Below, piece after piece: positions 16,877 through 25,490 of a DNA stretch of 64,000 nucleotides. A program made the translations under genes and the position numbers. The notes under the pieces are model-generated. The model saw nothing but the letters and a program-made list of their open reading frames with translations, had not been told where the DNA came from and did no database searches. The DNA comes from a bacterium 1xD8-48. GTDB taxonomy: Bacteria > Bacillota > Clostridia > Lachnospirales > Lachnospiraceae. How positions within the stretch are numbered: position 1 is the stretch's first letter; each line of letters opens with the position of its first letter. Location of the stretch: the NCBI GenBank assembly GCA_009917455.1, contig QZDS01000005.1:62001-126000 (forward strand). The letters run 5' to 3'.

Positions 16877-18020
16877 AATATTTCAGTTCTGGCTCCATCA
16901 TCTGCCGGGAGTGGGGGACAGGACCATCGAGAAGCTTCTTGGGCGGTTTGGAAGCCCGAAAGAGGTCTACAACGCCGGACAGACGGCTTTAAAGGAGGTT
17001 TTGGGAAATGCCCGCGCCCTTTCGGTTCTGGAGTTTCGAAAGACCTTTCAGCTTCAGCGTGCTTATGAGGAAATGCTTGATAAAAAAATTGTTTTCTGCA
17101 CAAAAGAGGATGAAAGCTATCCCCAAAGACTCAGGGAAATTACCCATCCGCCTTACGGGCTTTACTGTCTTGGGAATCTGCCTGAAAATCAGCGCCCGGC
17201 TGCGGCAATTATCGGGGCAAGGGAGTGCTCGGAGTACGGAAGAGCCATGGCGGAAGCTTTTGCCGGAAGGCTTGGCGGGGCCGGGGTCAGCATTATCAGC
17301 GGTATGGCCAGGGGAATAGACGGTATCGGGCAGCAGGCGGTTCTTGCAAAAGGAGGTAAGACCTATGCAGTTTTAGGATGCGGGGTGGACGTCTGCTATC
17401 CTGCCTCCAACAGGCGGCTTTACGAAGAAATTACAGAAAAGGGCGGAGGAATTTTATCCGTATTTCCGCCGGGGACAGCCCCATTGAAGCAGCATTTTCC
17501 CGAGAGGAACCGTATTGTGGCCGGGTTGTCCGATTTGGTTCTGGTAGTGGAGGCAAGGCAGAAAAGCGGCACGTGGATTACGGTGGACATGGCTCTTGAA
17601 CAGGGCAAAAATGTCTACGCAGTTCCCGGACGTCTTACGGACAGGTTAAATGACGGGTGTAATTTATTAATCAGGCAGGGAGCGGGAATTGCGCTTTCGC
17701 CGGACGACATTCTGGCGGAGCTTATGGTTATCAGGAATCGGAACAGCGGACAGAAAGGAGAAAAAAAGGAAAAGACAAAAGCAAAAGAAAAATCAGCAGC
17801 GAAAACAGGAACAGATATGACAGATAAAGAAGCGGCGAAGGCAGAGGGCATATTGCGATTTCTGGATTACCACCCGAAATCTGTAGACGAGATACTTGAA
17901 GGGATGCAGAAGGCGGGGATAAAAACCGGCCTGCCGCTGCTTTTAAACGAACTGATTAATCTCTGTATGGAGGGCAGGGCAGAGCAGGTTACCGGAAACT
18001 ATTTTATAAGAAAAGAATAA
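16863..18020 (+). CDS. dprA: DNA-processing protein DprA
   Basis: This 385-residue protein has an N-terminal helix-hairpin-helix/SAM-like region, a central Rossmann-fold DprA domain (IIGARECSEYGR near 118, GMARGIDGIGQQAVL, LGCGVDVCYPASNR, PLKQHFPERNRIVAGLS) and a C-terminal winged helix after a Lys-rich linker at about 298-320. DprA binds incoming single-stranded DNA and loads RecA. It overlaps comM, so the two are probably translated together. No other competence genes are in the window. Confidence 0.95.
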   Translation: MEKDKIFQFWLHHLPGVGDRTIEKLLGRFGSPKEVYNAGQTALKEVLGNARALSVLEFRKTFQLQRAYEEMLDKKIVFCTKEDESYPQRLREITHPPYGLYCLGNLPENQRPAAAIIGARECSEYGRAMAEAFAGRLGGAGVSIISGMARGIDGIGQQAVLAKGGKTYAVLGCGVDVCYPASNRRLYEEITEKGGGILSVFPPGTAPLKQHFPERNRIVAGLSDLVLVVEARQKSGTWITVDMALEQGKNVYAVPGRLTDRLNDGCNLLIRQGAGIALSPDDILAELMVIRNRNSGQKGEKKEKTKAKEKSAAKTGTDMTDKEAAKAEGILRFLDYHPKSVDEILEGMQKAGIKTGLPLLLNELINLCMEGRAEQVTGNYFIRKE

Positions 18021-18037
18021 TGTAGAGGAGAAAGGAA

Positions 18038-18211
18038 ATGAATACATTCTATTATGAAGTAATCAGTATCGACGGCGACTATGCAAATTTAAAGAGGACG
18101 GATATTGAAAGTAACGATTTAAAACTGGTGGCAAGAGCGCTGCTTCCGCCTGAGACAGCGGAAGGAATGAAGCTGAAATACGAGTGGATGCAGTATGAAA
18201 TTATCGGATGA
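18038..18211 (+). CDS. Small protein of unknown function, 57 residues
   Basis: The frame ATG 18038 to TGA 18211 encodes 57 residues (begins MNTFYYEVISIDGDY, ends QYEIIG). A clear ribosome site, GAGGAGAAAGG, precedes the start, and the gene lies 17 bp after dprA, so it looks cotranscribed with it. The sequence alternates short beta-like stretches and a helix-like central part (DLKLVARALLPPETA), has no signal peptide or cysteines, and resembles no family I can name. Composition and codon use match neighbours. Confidence 0.65.
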   Translation: MNTFYYEVISIDGDYANLKRTDIESNDLKLVARALLPPETAEGMKLKYEWMQYEIIG

Positions 18212-18257
18212 GAGCGCAGACGGGCAGCGGGGTTCCATATATTAATAGATTTTTTAC

Positions 18258-18286
18258 TTGCCACCATGATAAAAGTGGTGTATAGT
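18258..18286 (+). promoter_or_regulatory. SigA promoter of topA
   Basis: TTGCCA (18258-18263), a 17-base spacer and TATAGT (18281-18286), about 50 bases before the topA ATG. This separates topA from the dprA unit. Confidence 0.65.
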
Positions 18287-18336
18287 TTTAGCCGATTAAC
18301 GTTTTCTAAATTGAAATGATAAGGGGATAAATTTCT

Positions 18337-20424
18337 ATGGCAAAGTATCTGGTGATAGTGGAATCACCGGCTAAGGTGAAAACAATCAAAAAATTTCTGG
18401 GCGCTGATTATGAGGTGATGGCCAGCAACGGGCACGTGCGCGACCTCCCTAAGAGCCAGCTCGGCATTGATGTGGAGCACGACTATGAGCCCAAATATAT
18501 CACGATACGTGGAAAGGGCGATATTTTAGCCAGTCTGAGAAAGGAAGTTAAGAAGGCCCAAAAAATCTATCTGGCCACCGACCCGGACCGGGAAGGGGAA
18601 GCCATTTCCTGGCATCTGTTAAAGGCGCTGAAACTGGAAGATAAAAAGGTTTACCGGATTACATTTAATGAGATAACAAAAAACGCCGTGAAGGAATCCT
18701 TAAAGAACGCAAGGGAAATCGATATGAACCTTGTGGACGCCCAGCAGGCAAGGCGGGTTCTGGACCGCATGGTGGGATATCGGATTTCCCCTCTTTTGTG
18801 GGCAAAGGTGAAAAGAGGGCTTTCCGCCGGAAGGGTGCAGTCAGTGGCGCTTCGGATTATCTGCGACAGAGAGGAAGAGATAAACAGCTTCATCCCGGAA
18901 GAGTACTGGACCCTTGACGCGTTCTTTCGGATTCCCGGCGAAAAAAAACTCCTTGTGGCAAAATATTTCGGTTTCAAGGACAAAAAAACAGCGATTTCAT
19001 CGAGGGAACAGCTTGATAAGATTGTAGAGGAAATAAAGGAAGAGGACTTTCGGGTAAGCGAGGTCAGAAAGGGTGAGAGAAGCAAAAAGCCTCCGTTGCC
19101 ATTTACCACCTCTACTTTGCAGCAGGAAGCCAGCAAGACCTTAAATTTTTCCACCCAGAAAACTATGCGGTTAGCTCAGCAGCTCTATGAGGGAATAGAA
19201 ATTAAGGGCAACGGAACCGTAGGTCTTATCACCTATCTTCGAACGGATTCCACCAGGGTTTCTGAGGAAGCCCGGAAGATGGCGGAGGAATACATCAGGA
19301 AAAATTACGGGGAAGCCTATGTGGGGAAAGAGCCGGACGCGTCTAAGGGAGGTAAGAAGATTCAGGATGCCCATGAGGCTATACGTCCGACAGATTTAAA
19401 CCGTACGCCCGCTTCCATGAAGGATTCTTTGTCCAGAGACCAGCTCCGGCTTTATCAGCTTATCTGGAAGCGTTTTGCAGCGGGAGGGATGCAGCCGGCA
19501 AAATATGAAACCACCTCCATCAAAATTGACGCTGGCAGGCACCGGTTTACCGTGGCGGCCTCCCGGATGCTTTTTGACGGCTTTACAAGCGTATACAGCC
19601 AGGAGGAGGATAAGGCGGAAAGTAATGTGCTGGCGAAGGCGGTAACGGAAGAAACGGTTCTTGCGCTGGACGGCCTTGAGGAAAAGCAGCATTTTACCCA
19701 GCCGTCGCCCCACTATACGGAGGCGTCTTTAGTCCATTCTCTCGAAGAGCTTGGCATCGGACGTCCAAGTACCTATGCGCCCACCATAACGACACTTCTT
19801 GCCCGGCGCTATATTGTAAAGGAAAACAAAAACCTTTATGTGACGGAAATCGGCGAGGTGGTAAACCATATGATGCAGGAGGCTTTTCCAAGCGTTGTGG
19901 ATGTGAATTTTACCGCCAATATGGAGGCGCTTTTAGATAGTGTGGCGGAGGGGAGCGTGGCCTGGAAAACCATCGTGTCCAATTTTTACCCTGATTTGAA
20001 TGAAGCCGTAAAAACGGCGGAGAAGGAATTAGAGCAGGTGGAGACGAAAGACGAGGTTTCTGACGAGGTCTGCGATTTGTGCGGAAGACAGATGGTGATT
20101 AAATACGGGCCCCATGGCCGGTTCCTTGCCTGTCCCGGATTCCCGGAATGCCGCAACACCAAACCTTTTTATGAAAAAACAGGGGTTCCCTGTCCGAAAT
20201 GCGGCAAGGATATCGTGCTTAAAATGACCAGAAAGGGAAGGAAATATTACGGCTGTATCGACAATCCTGAATGCGATTTTATGATATGGCAGAAGCCGTC
20301 GGCGGAAAAATGCGCAAAATGCGGTTCTATGATGGTGTTTAAGGGGAATAAACTGGTTTGTATCGGAGAAAATTGCGATTATGTTTCCGAAATGTCAGAA
20401 AAATCTGAAAAGTCGGAAAATTAG
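18337..20424 (+). CDS. topA: DNA topoisomerase I
   Basis: This is a type IA topoisomerase of 695 residues that relaxes negative supercoils. The TOPRIM domain is at the start (YLVIVESPAKVKTIKKFLG, then DPDREGEAISWHL). The catalytic tyrosine is Tyr300 in ITYLRTDSTR. The C-terminus carries three zinc-ribbon modules with paired CxxC motifs (near residues 573, 613 and 661), ending with a Ser/Glu/Lys-rich tail. AGGGGAT lies 9 bases before the start. It lies between dprA and codY, a familiar Firmicute order. Confidence 0.98.
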   Translation: MAKYLVIVESPAKVKTIKKFLGADYEVMASNGHVRDLPKSQLGIDVEHDYEPKYITIRGKGDILASLRKEVKKAQKIYLATDPDREGEAISWHLLKALKLEDKKVYRITFNEITKNAVKESLKNAREIDMNLVDAQQARRVLDRMVGYRISPLLWAKVKRGLSAGRVQSVALRIICDREEEINSFIPEEYWTLDAFFRIPGEKKLLVAKYFGFKDKKTAISSREQLDKIVEEIKEEDFRVSEVRKGERSKKPPLPFTTSTLQQEASKTLNFSTQKTMRLAQQLYEGIEIKGNGTVGLITYLRTDSTRVSEEARKMAEEYIRKNYGEAYVGKEPDASKGGKKIQDAHEAIRPTDLNRTPASMKDSLSRDQLRLYQLIWKRFAAGGMQPAKYETTSIKIDAGRHRFTVAASRMLFDGFTSVYSQEEDKAESNVLAKAVTEETVLALDGLEEKQHFTQPSPHYTEASLVHSLEELGIGRPSTYAPTITTLLARRYIVKENKNLYVTEIGEVVNHMMQEAFPSVVDVNFTANMEALLDSVAEGSVAWKTIVSNFYPDLNEAVKTAEKELEQVETKDEVSDEVCDLCGRQMVIKYGPHGRFLACPGFPECRNTKPFYEKTGVPCPKCGKDIVLKMTRKGRKYYGCIDNPECDFMIWQKPSAEKCAKCGSMMVFKGNKLVCIGENCDYVSEMSEKSEKSEN

Positions 20425-20447
20425 TAGTAATATTTGGTATTATATAA

Positions 20448-20462
20448 AATTTTAAGAACAGT
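20448..20462 (+). promoter_or_regulatory. Possible CodY box upstream of codY
   Basis: AATTTTAAGAACAGT matches 12 of 15 positions of the CodY consensus AATTTTCWGAAAATT and lies directly before the codY -35. Three mismatches in AT-rich DNA is a weak match. Confidence 0.25.
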
Positions 20463-20464
20463 CG

Positions 20465-20493
20465 TTGAAATTGAAAAAATCCTGTGATACAAT
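20465..20493 (+). promoter_or_regulatory. SigA promoter of codY
   Basis: TTGAAA (20465-20470), a 17-base spacer and TACAAT (20488-20493), with the start codon 28 bases further on. Confidence 0.7.
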
Positions 20494-20520
20494 AGGTGCG
20501 AAAGGTTTGGGAGGTATCAC

Positions 20521-21300
20521 ATGAGTAGCGTACAGTTATTAGATAAAACCAGAAAGATTGGTAAGCTCCTTCACAATAATGATTCCAGCAAGGTTGTCTT
20601 TAATGATATCTGTTCCGTATTATGTGAGATATTATCCTCCAACGTTCTGGTAATCAGCAGAAAGGGCAAAGTGCTTGGAGTGGGGGATTCGCCGGAGGTG
20701 GATTCCATCACGGAACTGATTGTGGAGCAGGTGGGCGGCTTTATCGATTCCATGTTAAATGAAAGGCTCCTGGCGGTTCTTTCCACCAAGGAAAACGTCA
20801 ATCTGGAAACTCTCGGGTTTGAGGACAGAGATGTGAGGAAGTTCCGGGCTACCATAGCGCCGATTGAGATTGCCGGCGAGCGGCTGGGCACGTTGTTTAT
20901 TTATAAATGCGTGGATCAGTACGACATTGATGACATTATCCTGTGCGAATACGGGACAACGGTAGTGGGGCTTGAAATGCTCCGGGCAGTTAATGAGGAA
21001 AGCGCGGAGGAAAATCGCAAGCTGGCGGTAATCCGTTCGGCAATCAGCACACTTTCCTATTCGGAGATGGAAGCGGTGGTTTACATTTTCGAGGAGCTTA
21101 ACGGGATGGAAGGAATTCTGGTTGCCAGCAAGATTGCGGACAGGGTGGGGATTACCCGTTCCGTCATCGTGAATGCGCTTCGTAAATTCGAGAGCGCGGG
21201 CGTTATTGAATCCAGGTCTTCAGGGATGAAGGGAACCTACATTAAGGTTCTGAACGACATGGTGTTTGATGAGGTGGAGAAACTGAAAAAGAATATATAA
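20521..21300 (+). CDS. codY: GTP- and branched-chain-amino-acid-sensing repressor CodY
   Basis: This is a 259-residue global regulator of stationary phase and nutrient stress in Firmicutes. The N-terminal GAF domain (about 1-155) begins QLLDKTRKIGKLL as in the family and would bind branched-chain amino acids. The C-terminal winged helix-turn-helix (about 200-245) contains ASKIADRVGITRSVIVNALRKFESAG. GGGAGG lies 7 bases before the ATG. It has its own promoter and terminator. It lies directly upstream of the fla/che operon, which CodY is known to repress in B. subtilis; here I see no convincing CodY box at that operon. Confidence 0.97.
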   Translation: MSSVQLLDKTRKIGKLLHNNDSSKVVFNDICSVLCEILSSNVLVISRKGKVLGVGDSPEVDSITELIVEQVGGFIDSMLNERLLAVLSTKENVNLETLGFEDRDVRKFRATIAPIEIAGERLGTLFIYKCVDQYDIDDIILCEYGTTVVGLEMLRAVNEESAEENRKLAVIRSAISTLSYSEMEAVVYIFEELNGMEGILVASKIADRVGITRSVIVNALRKFESAGVIESRSSGMKGTYIKVLNDMVFDEVEKLKKNI

Positions 21301-21339
21301 ATAAGCCGAATGTCTGGACGTAACGGATTATGGATAGAT

Positions 21340-21385
21340 AAAAAGGATTGATGAGGTGAAACTGGCATGAATCCTTTTTGTTTGT
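21340..21385 (+). terminator. Intrinsic terminator of codY
   Basis: A 10-bp stem AAAAAGGATT/AATCCTTTTT (21340-21349 with 21370-21379) with a partly pairable loop (ATG/CAT after one mismatch) and T-rich 3' arm continuing as TGTTTG. Confidence 0.65.
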
Positions 21386-21436
21386 ATGAAAGTGACATTG
21401 TTTGTAATTAAAAACGTTAAAAATCTATTATGATAC

Positions 21437-21465
21437 TTGAATTTTTATTTAAATATTTTTATAAT
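21437..21465 (+). promoter_or_regulatory. SigA promoter of the flagellar operon
   Basis: TTGAAT (21437-21442), a 17-base very AT-rich spacer and a perfect TATAAT (21460-21465). It leaves an AT-rich leader of about 70 bases before flgB and is probably the main promoter for the 30-kb operon. No SigD-type promoter (TAAA-N15-GCCGATAA) was seen in the same interval. Confidence 0.75.
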
Positions 21466-21542
21466 GGATAACGGTGAAGCAGATAGAAATAAAAATAATT
21501 TTTTGATTGAAATAGAAATATAATCTGAAAGGGGAGAATAAC

Positions 21543-21935
21543 ATGTTTGACAGCGGTGTATTTGATTATGTGGATGTGCTGGGCAAGGCGGCGGACGCGT
21601 CATGGACAAGAAATGAAATCATATCCAATAATATGTCAAATGTCAACACGCCGGGATATAAAAGGCAGGATATAGATTTTGAATCAAGGCTTCGTCAGGC
21701 GCTTGGCAGTATGAGATATGAGTCGGTTGACACCAAAGTTGCCCGTGCGGCTTCGAGTAATCTTAAGGGAAGGGTATATACGGATTCCGCCAATTTTTCA
21801 TATCGCCTTGACGGCAATAATGTGGATATTGATACAGAAGGGGTAAAACTCGCTGCTAATCAGATTAAATATAACGGTTTGTTTGACAGTATCAATCAGG
21901 AATTTGCAAACCTTAAGCTTGTAATGAGGTCTTAA
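21543..21935 (+). CDS. flgB: Flagellar basal-body rod protein FlgB
   Basis: This is a 130-residue proximal rod subunit, first gene of the operon. The rod-family N-terminal motif NEIISNNMSNVNTPGYKRQDIDFE is near residue 20, and the C-terminus has the helical KLAANQIKYNGLFDSINQEF. It is exported by the flagellar type III apparatus without a cleavable signal and builds the rod above the MS ring. AAGGGGAG precedes the start. Confidence 0.96.
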   Translation: MFDSGVFDYVDVLGKAADASWTRNEIISNNMSNVNTPGYKRQDIDFESRLRQALGSMRYESVDTKVARAASSNLKGRVYTDSANFSYRLDGNNVDIDTEGVKLAANQIKYNGLFDSINQEFANLKLVMRS

Positions 21936-21970
21936 GGCGAGAAAAGGTATTTACGGAACAGGAGGGAATA

Positions 21971-22417
21971 ATGAGTATTTTCGATTCTTTTAATATTAAC
22001 GCGTCCGGCATGACAGCCGAGCGTTACCGTATGGACATTATTGCGGAAAACGTGGCGAACGCGCAGACTACACGGACGGAGGACGGAACCCCCTACAGGC
22101 GTAAGGTAGTTACTTTTGAGGAGCGCACGGAGGGGGCACAGTCGTTTCGCAGCTTTCTGGGCTCTGCAACCGACAAATTTAAGGGCCAGGGCGTCCGGGT
22201 AGGCAAGCTGAAAGAGGATAACTGGACGCAGATGAATATGGTTTATGACCCGTCTCATCCTGACGCCGATGAAAACGGTTATGTTACCTATCCCAATGTG
22301 AATATTGTTACGGAAATGACCAACTTAATCGATGCAAGCCGCTCCTATGAAGCAAACGCTACCGCCTTTAATTCCAGTAAAAGCATAGCGATGAAAGGAT
22401 TGGAGATGGCGCAGTAA
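21971..22417 (+). CDS. flgC: Flagellar basal-body rod protein FlgC
   Basis: This is a 148-residue rod subunit with the family start SIFDSFNINASGMTAERYRM, the IIAENVANAQTTRTEDGTPY motif and the C-terminal EMTNLIDASRSYEANATAFN stretch shared by rod and hook proteins. AGGAGGG is 5 bases before the ATG. It follows flgB by 35 bp. Confidence 0.97.
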   Translation: MSIFDSFNINASGMTAERYRMDIIAENVANAQTTRTEDGTPYRRKVVTFEERTEGAQSFRSFLGSATDKFKGQGVRVGKLKEDNWTQMNMVYDPSHPDADENGYVTYPNVNIVTEMTNLIDASRSYEANATAFNSSKSIAMKGLEMAQ

Positions 22418-22492
22418 CTATTGGGGGAAGGAATGATTTGCGAAGCAGGCGCTAAAGGTATGCCTGTCTGGCATAATTGGAGGAATACATAA

Positions 22493-22810
22493 ATGGATAT
22501 CTCATCTTTACATAATATCTCTTCCGGCGTTATCAGAGAAGCGGCGGAGAGAAATGCCACGGCCGGGGAGAAGAAGGCCGGGGCCGGATTCGAGGATTTT
22601 TTTGGTAAAGCAGTGGAGAGCATAAAGACTACCAATGCCTATCTTTCTGATGCTGAAAATGAAAAAATAAGATGGGCTCTCGGGGAAACGGAAAGTACCC
22701 ACGAGCTTTCTATAGCAATGCAGAAAGCATCAACCGCTTTGCAGTATACTGTGGCAGTGCGTGATAAATTTCTTGAGGCATACAGGGAAATCATGCAGAT
22801 GACAGTTTAA
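22493..22810 (+). CDS. fliE: Flagellar hook-basal body complex protein FliE
   Basis: This 105-residue adaptor links the MS ring (FliF) to the rod. The FliE signature is at the C-terminus: STHELSIAMQKASTALQYTVAVRDKFLEAYREIM. A Gly/Ala/Lys-rich N-terminus is normal for the family. A GGAGGAA ribosome site precedes the start. It is the third gene of the standard flgBC-fliE set. Confidence 0.95.
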   Translation: MDISSLHNISSGVIREAAERNATAGEKKAGAGFEDFFGKAVESIKTTNAYLSDAENEKIRWALGETESTHELSIAMQKASTALQYTVAVRDKFLEAYREIMQMTV

Positions 22811-22853
22811 GTTTTTTTGGGACGAAGAACGGAAGAAGGGCAGGCTTTGATTT

Positions 22854-24455
22854 ATGGCAGAGCGATTGAAAGAACTTTTAAATAAAGTTCTTGAATGGTG
22901 GAATAAATTTTCCACAAGACAAAAAACATTTATCATATCGGCCGGGGCGGGAGTGATTCTTGCCTTTGCGGTTTTGATTACAATACTGACGCGCCCTCAA
23001 TACGTTGTGCTGCGTAATTGCGAAACAACGAAGGAAACCGCTGATATAGCGGAGATTTTGGAAGGCGAGGATCTTGATTATCAGGTCTCGGACGATACCT
23101 ATCAGGTTCGGATTAACAAAAAGCAGGAGTCGCAGGCAAACCTTCTGCTTGCAGACCATGATATTCAGGCTTATGCATATTCCATAGATAATGTCACGGA
23201 CGGGAGCTTCAGCACTACTGAGTCGGATAAGCAGAAGAAATACAAGTATTATATGGAAAGCCGGCTGGCCAATGATTTGATTGGAAAGTTTACCGCCATT
23301 GAAAGCGCGGTGGTGACTTTGTACATACCTGAAAATGACGGGACGTTAATCAGGAACGAGCAGGATTCCGGCGCATGGATTGTGCTTACGCTGCAGGATG
23401 AATTCTCGGAGGAAAGCGCCGCAAGCCTTGCCAGGGCTGTGGCGGTAAGCCTTGGAAATAAAACCACAGAAGAAATCGTAATTATGGACGATGCGGGAAA
23501 CACCCTGTTTGCAGGCGGAGAGGAATACGGCGCGGCAGGCAGCGCAAGCTCCCAGATGGGCGTAAGGGCTCAGTGGGAGAGCAAGGTGAAGAATGACATA
23601 AGAAAGGTAATGCTTGGAACCAAGCTGTTTGACAGGGTGGAGGTTGCCGTCAATCTGGACATGGACTTTTCTTCAACCTCAACAACGGATCACCAGTATT
23701 ATGTGGAGGACGGAAACAGCCAGGGTTATCTGGCAAACGAGAGGGTTTTCAGTTCCGAGTCCACGAATGAGGGCGGAGAGGTTCCCGGTACGGATTCCAA
23801 CGGACAGCAGCCGGAATACGTATATCAGGACAGTACGGAGAGCAATTCCTCTCAGTCTGAGGAGGAGAGAAATTATCTGCCTTCCGAGCGCATTACAAAT
23901 ACGGAGAAATTGCCGGGGGGGATTAATTATACATCTTCGTCCGTTTCTCTTACTGCTACGAATATGAATCTGGTCAGGGAAGAGGACGTGGAAGCCCAGG
24001 GACTTTTGGACGGAGTAACATGGGAAGAGTATAAGCTGGCCAACGCGGGGCAGGAGCCTGTGACGGTGCCGGATGAGCTTTATGATGTGGTTGCCAAGGC
24101 AACGGGGTTTCCGGCCGAGAATATTGCCATTGTAGCTTATTCTGAAAATGTGTTTTTTGATAAGGAAGGCTTAAGTGTGTCCGCATCGGATATTGTTCAG
24201 ATTGTTCTGATTGTGGTGATTTTAGCGCTCCTTGCTTTTGTTGTGCTGCGGAGTATGCGTTCCGAAAAGGAGCCGGAGCAGCCCGAGGAGCTGTCGGTGG
24301 AAAGCCTTCTGCAGTCCCAGCCGGAGCCTGAGATTGAGGACATCAGTATGGAGCAGATATCCGAGACCAGACAGATGATAGAAAAGTTTGTAGACGAAAA
24401 TCCAGAGGCCGTGGCGAACCTTTTACGGAACTGGTTAAATGAAGAATGGGGTTAA
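22854..24455 (+). CDS. fliF: Flagellar MS-ring protein FliF
   Basis: This 533-residue protein forms the membrane ring at the base of the motor. There are two transmembrane segments (about 26-46 and 445-465), ring-building motifs in between (TTESDKQKKYKYYMESRLAN, AVVTLYIPEND), a Ser/Glu-rich periplasmic loop at about 285-345, and a C-terminal cytoplasmic FliG-binding tail (MIEKFVDENPEAVANLLRNW). The spacing from the nearest purine-rich site to the ATG is long, so translation may be weak. It is followed by fliG after 18 bp. Confidence 0.97.
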   Translation: MAERLKELLNKVLEWWNKFSTRQKTFIISAGAGVILAFAVLITILTRPQYVVLRNCETTKETADIAEILEGEDLDYQVSDDTYQVRINKKQESQANLLLADHDIQAYAYSIDNVTDGSFSTTESDKQKKYKYYMESRLANDLIGKFTAIESAVVTLYIPENDGTLIRNEQDSGAWIVLTLQDEFSEESAASLARAVAVSLGNKTTEEIVIMDDAGNTLFAGGEEYGAAGSASSQMGVRAQWESKVKNDIRKVMLGTKLFDRVEVAVNLDMDFSSTSTTDHQYYVEDGNSQGYLANERVFSSESTNEGGEVPGTDSNGQQPEYVYQDSTESNSSQSEEERNYLPSERITNTEKLPGGINYTSSSVSLTATNMNLVREEDVEAQGLLDGVTWEEYKLANAGQEPVTVPDELYDVVAKATGFPAENIAIVAYSENVFFDKEGLSVSASDIVQIVLIVVILALLAFVVLRSMRSEKEPEQPEELSVESLLQSQPEPEIEDISMEQISETRQMIEKFVDENPEAVANLLRNWLNEEWG

Positions 24456-24473
24456 TGAAGAGAGGGAACGGAC

Positions 24474-25490
24474 ATGGCCAGAAGCGTTGATGAAAGTATA
24501 AGCGGGGTTCAGAAAGCCGCTATTTTGCTGATAGCTTTGGGACCTGAGAAGTCAGCATCTATTTTTAAGCATTTGAAGGAAGAAGAAATTGAAGAGCTGA
24601 CGCTGGAAATCGCCAATACCAGAAGCGTCACTCCTCAGGTAAAGGAAGAGATTATTGAAGAGTTTTACCAGGTGTGTCTTGCGCAGCAGTATATTGCGGA
24701 AGGCGGTATTTCTTACGCAAAGGAGCTTTTGGAGAAGGCTCTCGGTTCCGAGCGCGCTATGAGCGTTATCGGAAAGCTGACCGCTTCGCTGCAGGTAAAG
24801 CCTTTCGAGTTCGTGAGAAAGACAGACGCTACTCAGCTGCTTAACTTTATTCAGGATGAGCATCCGCAGACGATTGCCCTTATATTGTCTTACCTTTCTC
24901 CACAGCAGGCAGCCATGATTGTATCGGCTCTGCCGCCGGAGAGACAGGCCGACGTGGCAAGAAGAATTGCCGTGATGGACAGAACCAGCCCGGATGTGGT
25001 GAAGGAAGTGGAAAAAGTGCTGGAATCAAAGCTGGCGTCCCTGGTAAATCAGGATTACACCATTATCGGCGGCGTGGACGCAGTGGTGGATATTTTAAAT
25101 ACAGTGGACCGCGGGACAGAGAAACATATCATGGAAACTCTGGAAGTGGAAGAGCCGGAGCTGGCGGACGAAATCAGAAAGAAAATGTTCGTATTCGAGG
25201 ATATTCTTCTTCTGGACGATCGTGCGATTCAGAGAGTGCTGCGTGACGTTGAGAACAGCGACCTCGGCCTTGCGCTTAAGAGCGCCAACGACCAGGTACA
25301 GAGCGCAATCTTTAATAACCTCTCCAAACGTCTTGCCGTTATGATTAAGGAGGACATGGAATTTATGGGTCCTGTGAAGATGAAAGACGTGGAGGAAGCA
25401 CAGCAGAAGATTGTAAGTATTATCAGAAAGCTGGAAGAGGCTGGCGAGATTGTCATTTCAAGAGGCGGAGGTGACGAAATCGTTGTATAG
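24474..25490 (+). CDS. fliG: Flagellar motor switch protein FliG
   Basis: This 338-residue C-ring protein contacts the stator and produces torque. It has the N-terminal FliF-binding domain (QKAAILLIALGPEKSASIFKHL), the middle domain with the EHPQTIALILSYL motif, and the C-terminal domain with the charged torque helix (FVFEDILLLDDRAIQRVLRDV). Normal length. The stop codon overlaps the proposed fliH start by 8 bases. Confidence 0.98.
   Translation: MARSVDESISGVQKAAILLIALGPEKSASIFKHLKEEEIEELTLEIANTRSVTPQVKEEIIEEFYQVCLAQQYIAEGGISYAKELLEKALGSERAMSVIGKLTASLQVKPFEFVRKTDATQLLNFIQDEHPQTIALILSYLSPQQAAMIVSALPPERQADVARRIAVMDRTSPDVVKEVEKVLESKLASLVNQDYTIIGGVDAVVDILNTVDRGTEKHIMETLEVEEPELADEIRKKMFVFEDILLLDDRAIQRVLRDVENSDLGLALKSANDQVQSAIFNNLSKRLAVMIKEDMEFMGPVKMKDVEEAQQKIVSIIRKLEEAGEIVISRGGGDEIVV

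Noticed and set aside
21386..21542. CodY box at the flagellar promoter
   Set aside because: The best alignments reach only about 10 of 15 positions in very AT-rich DNA.
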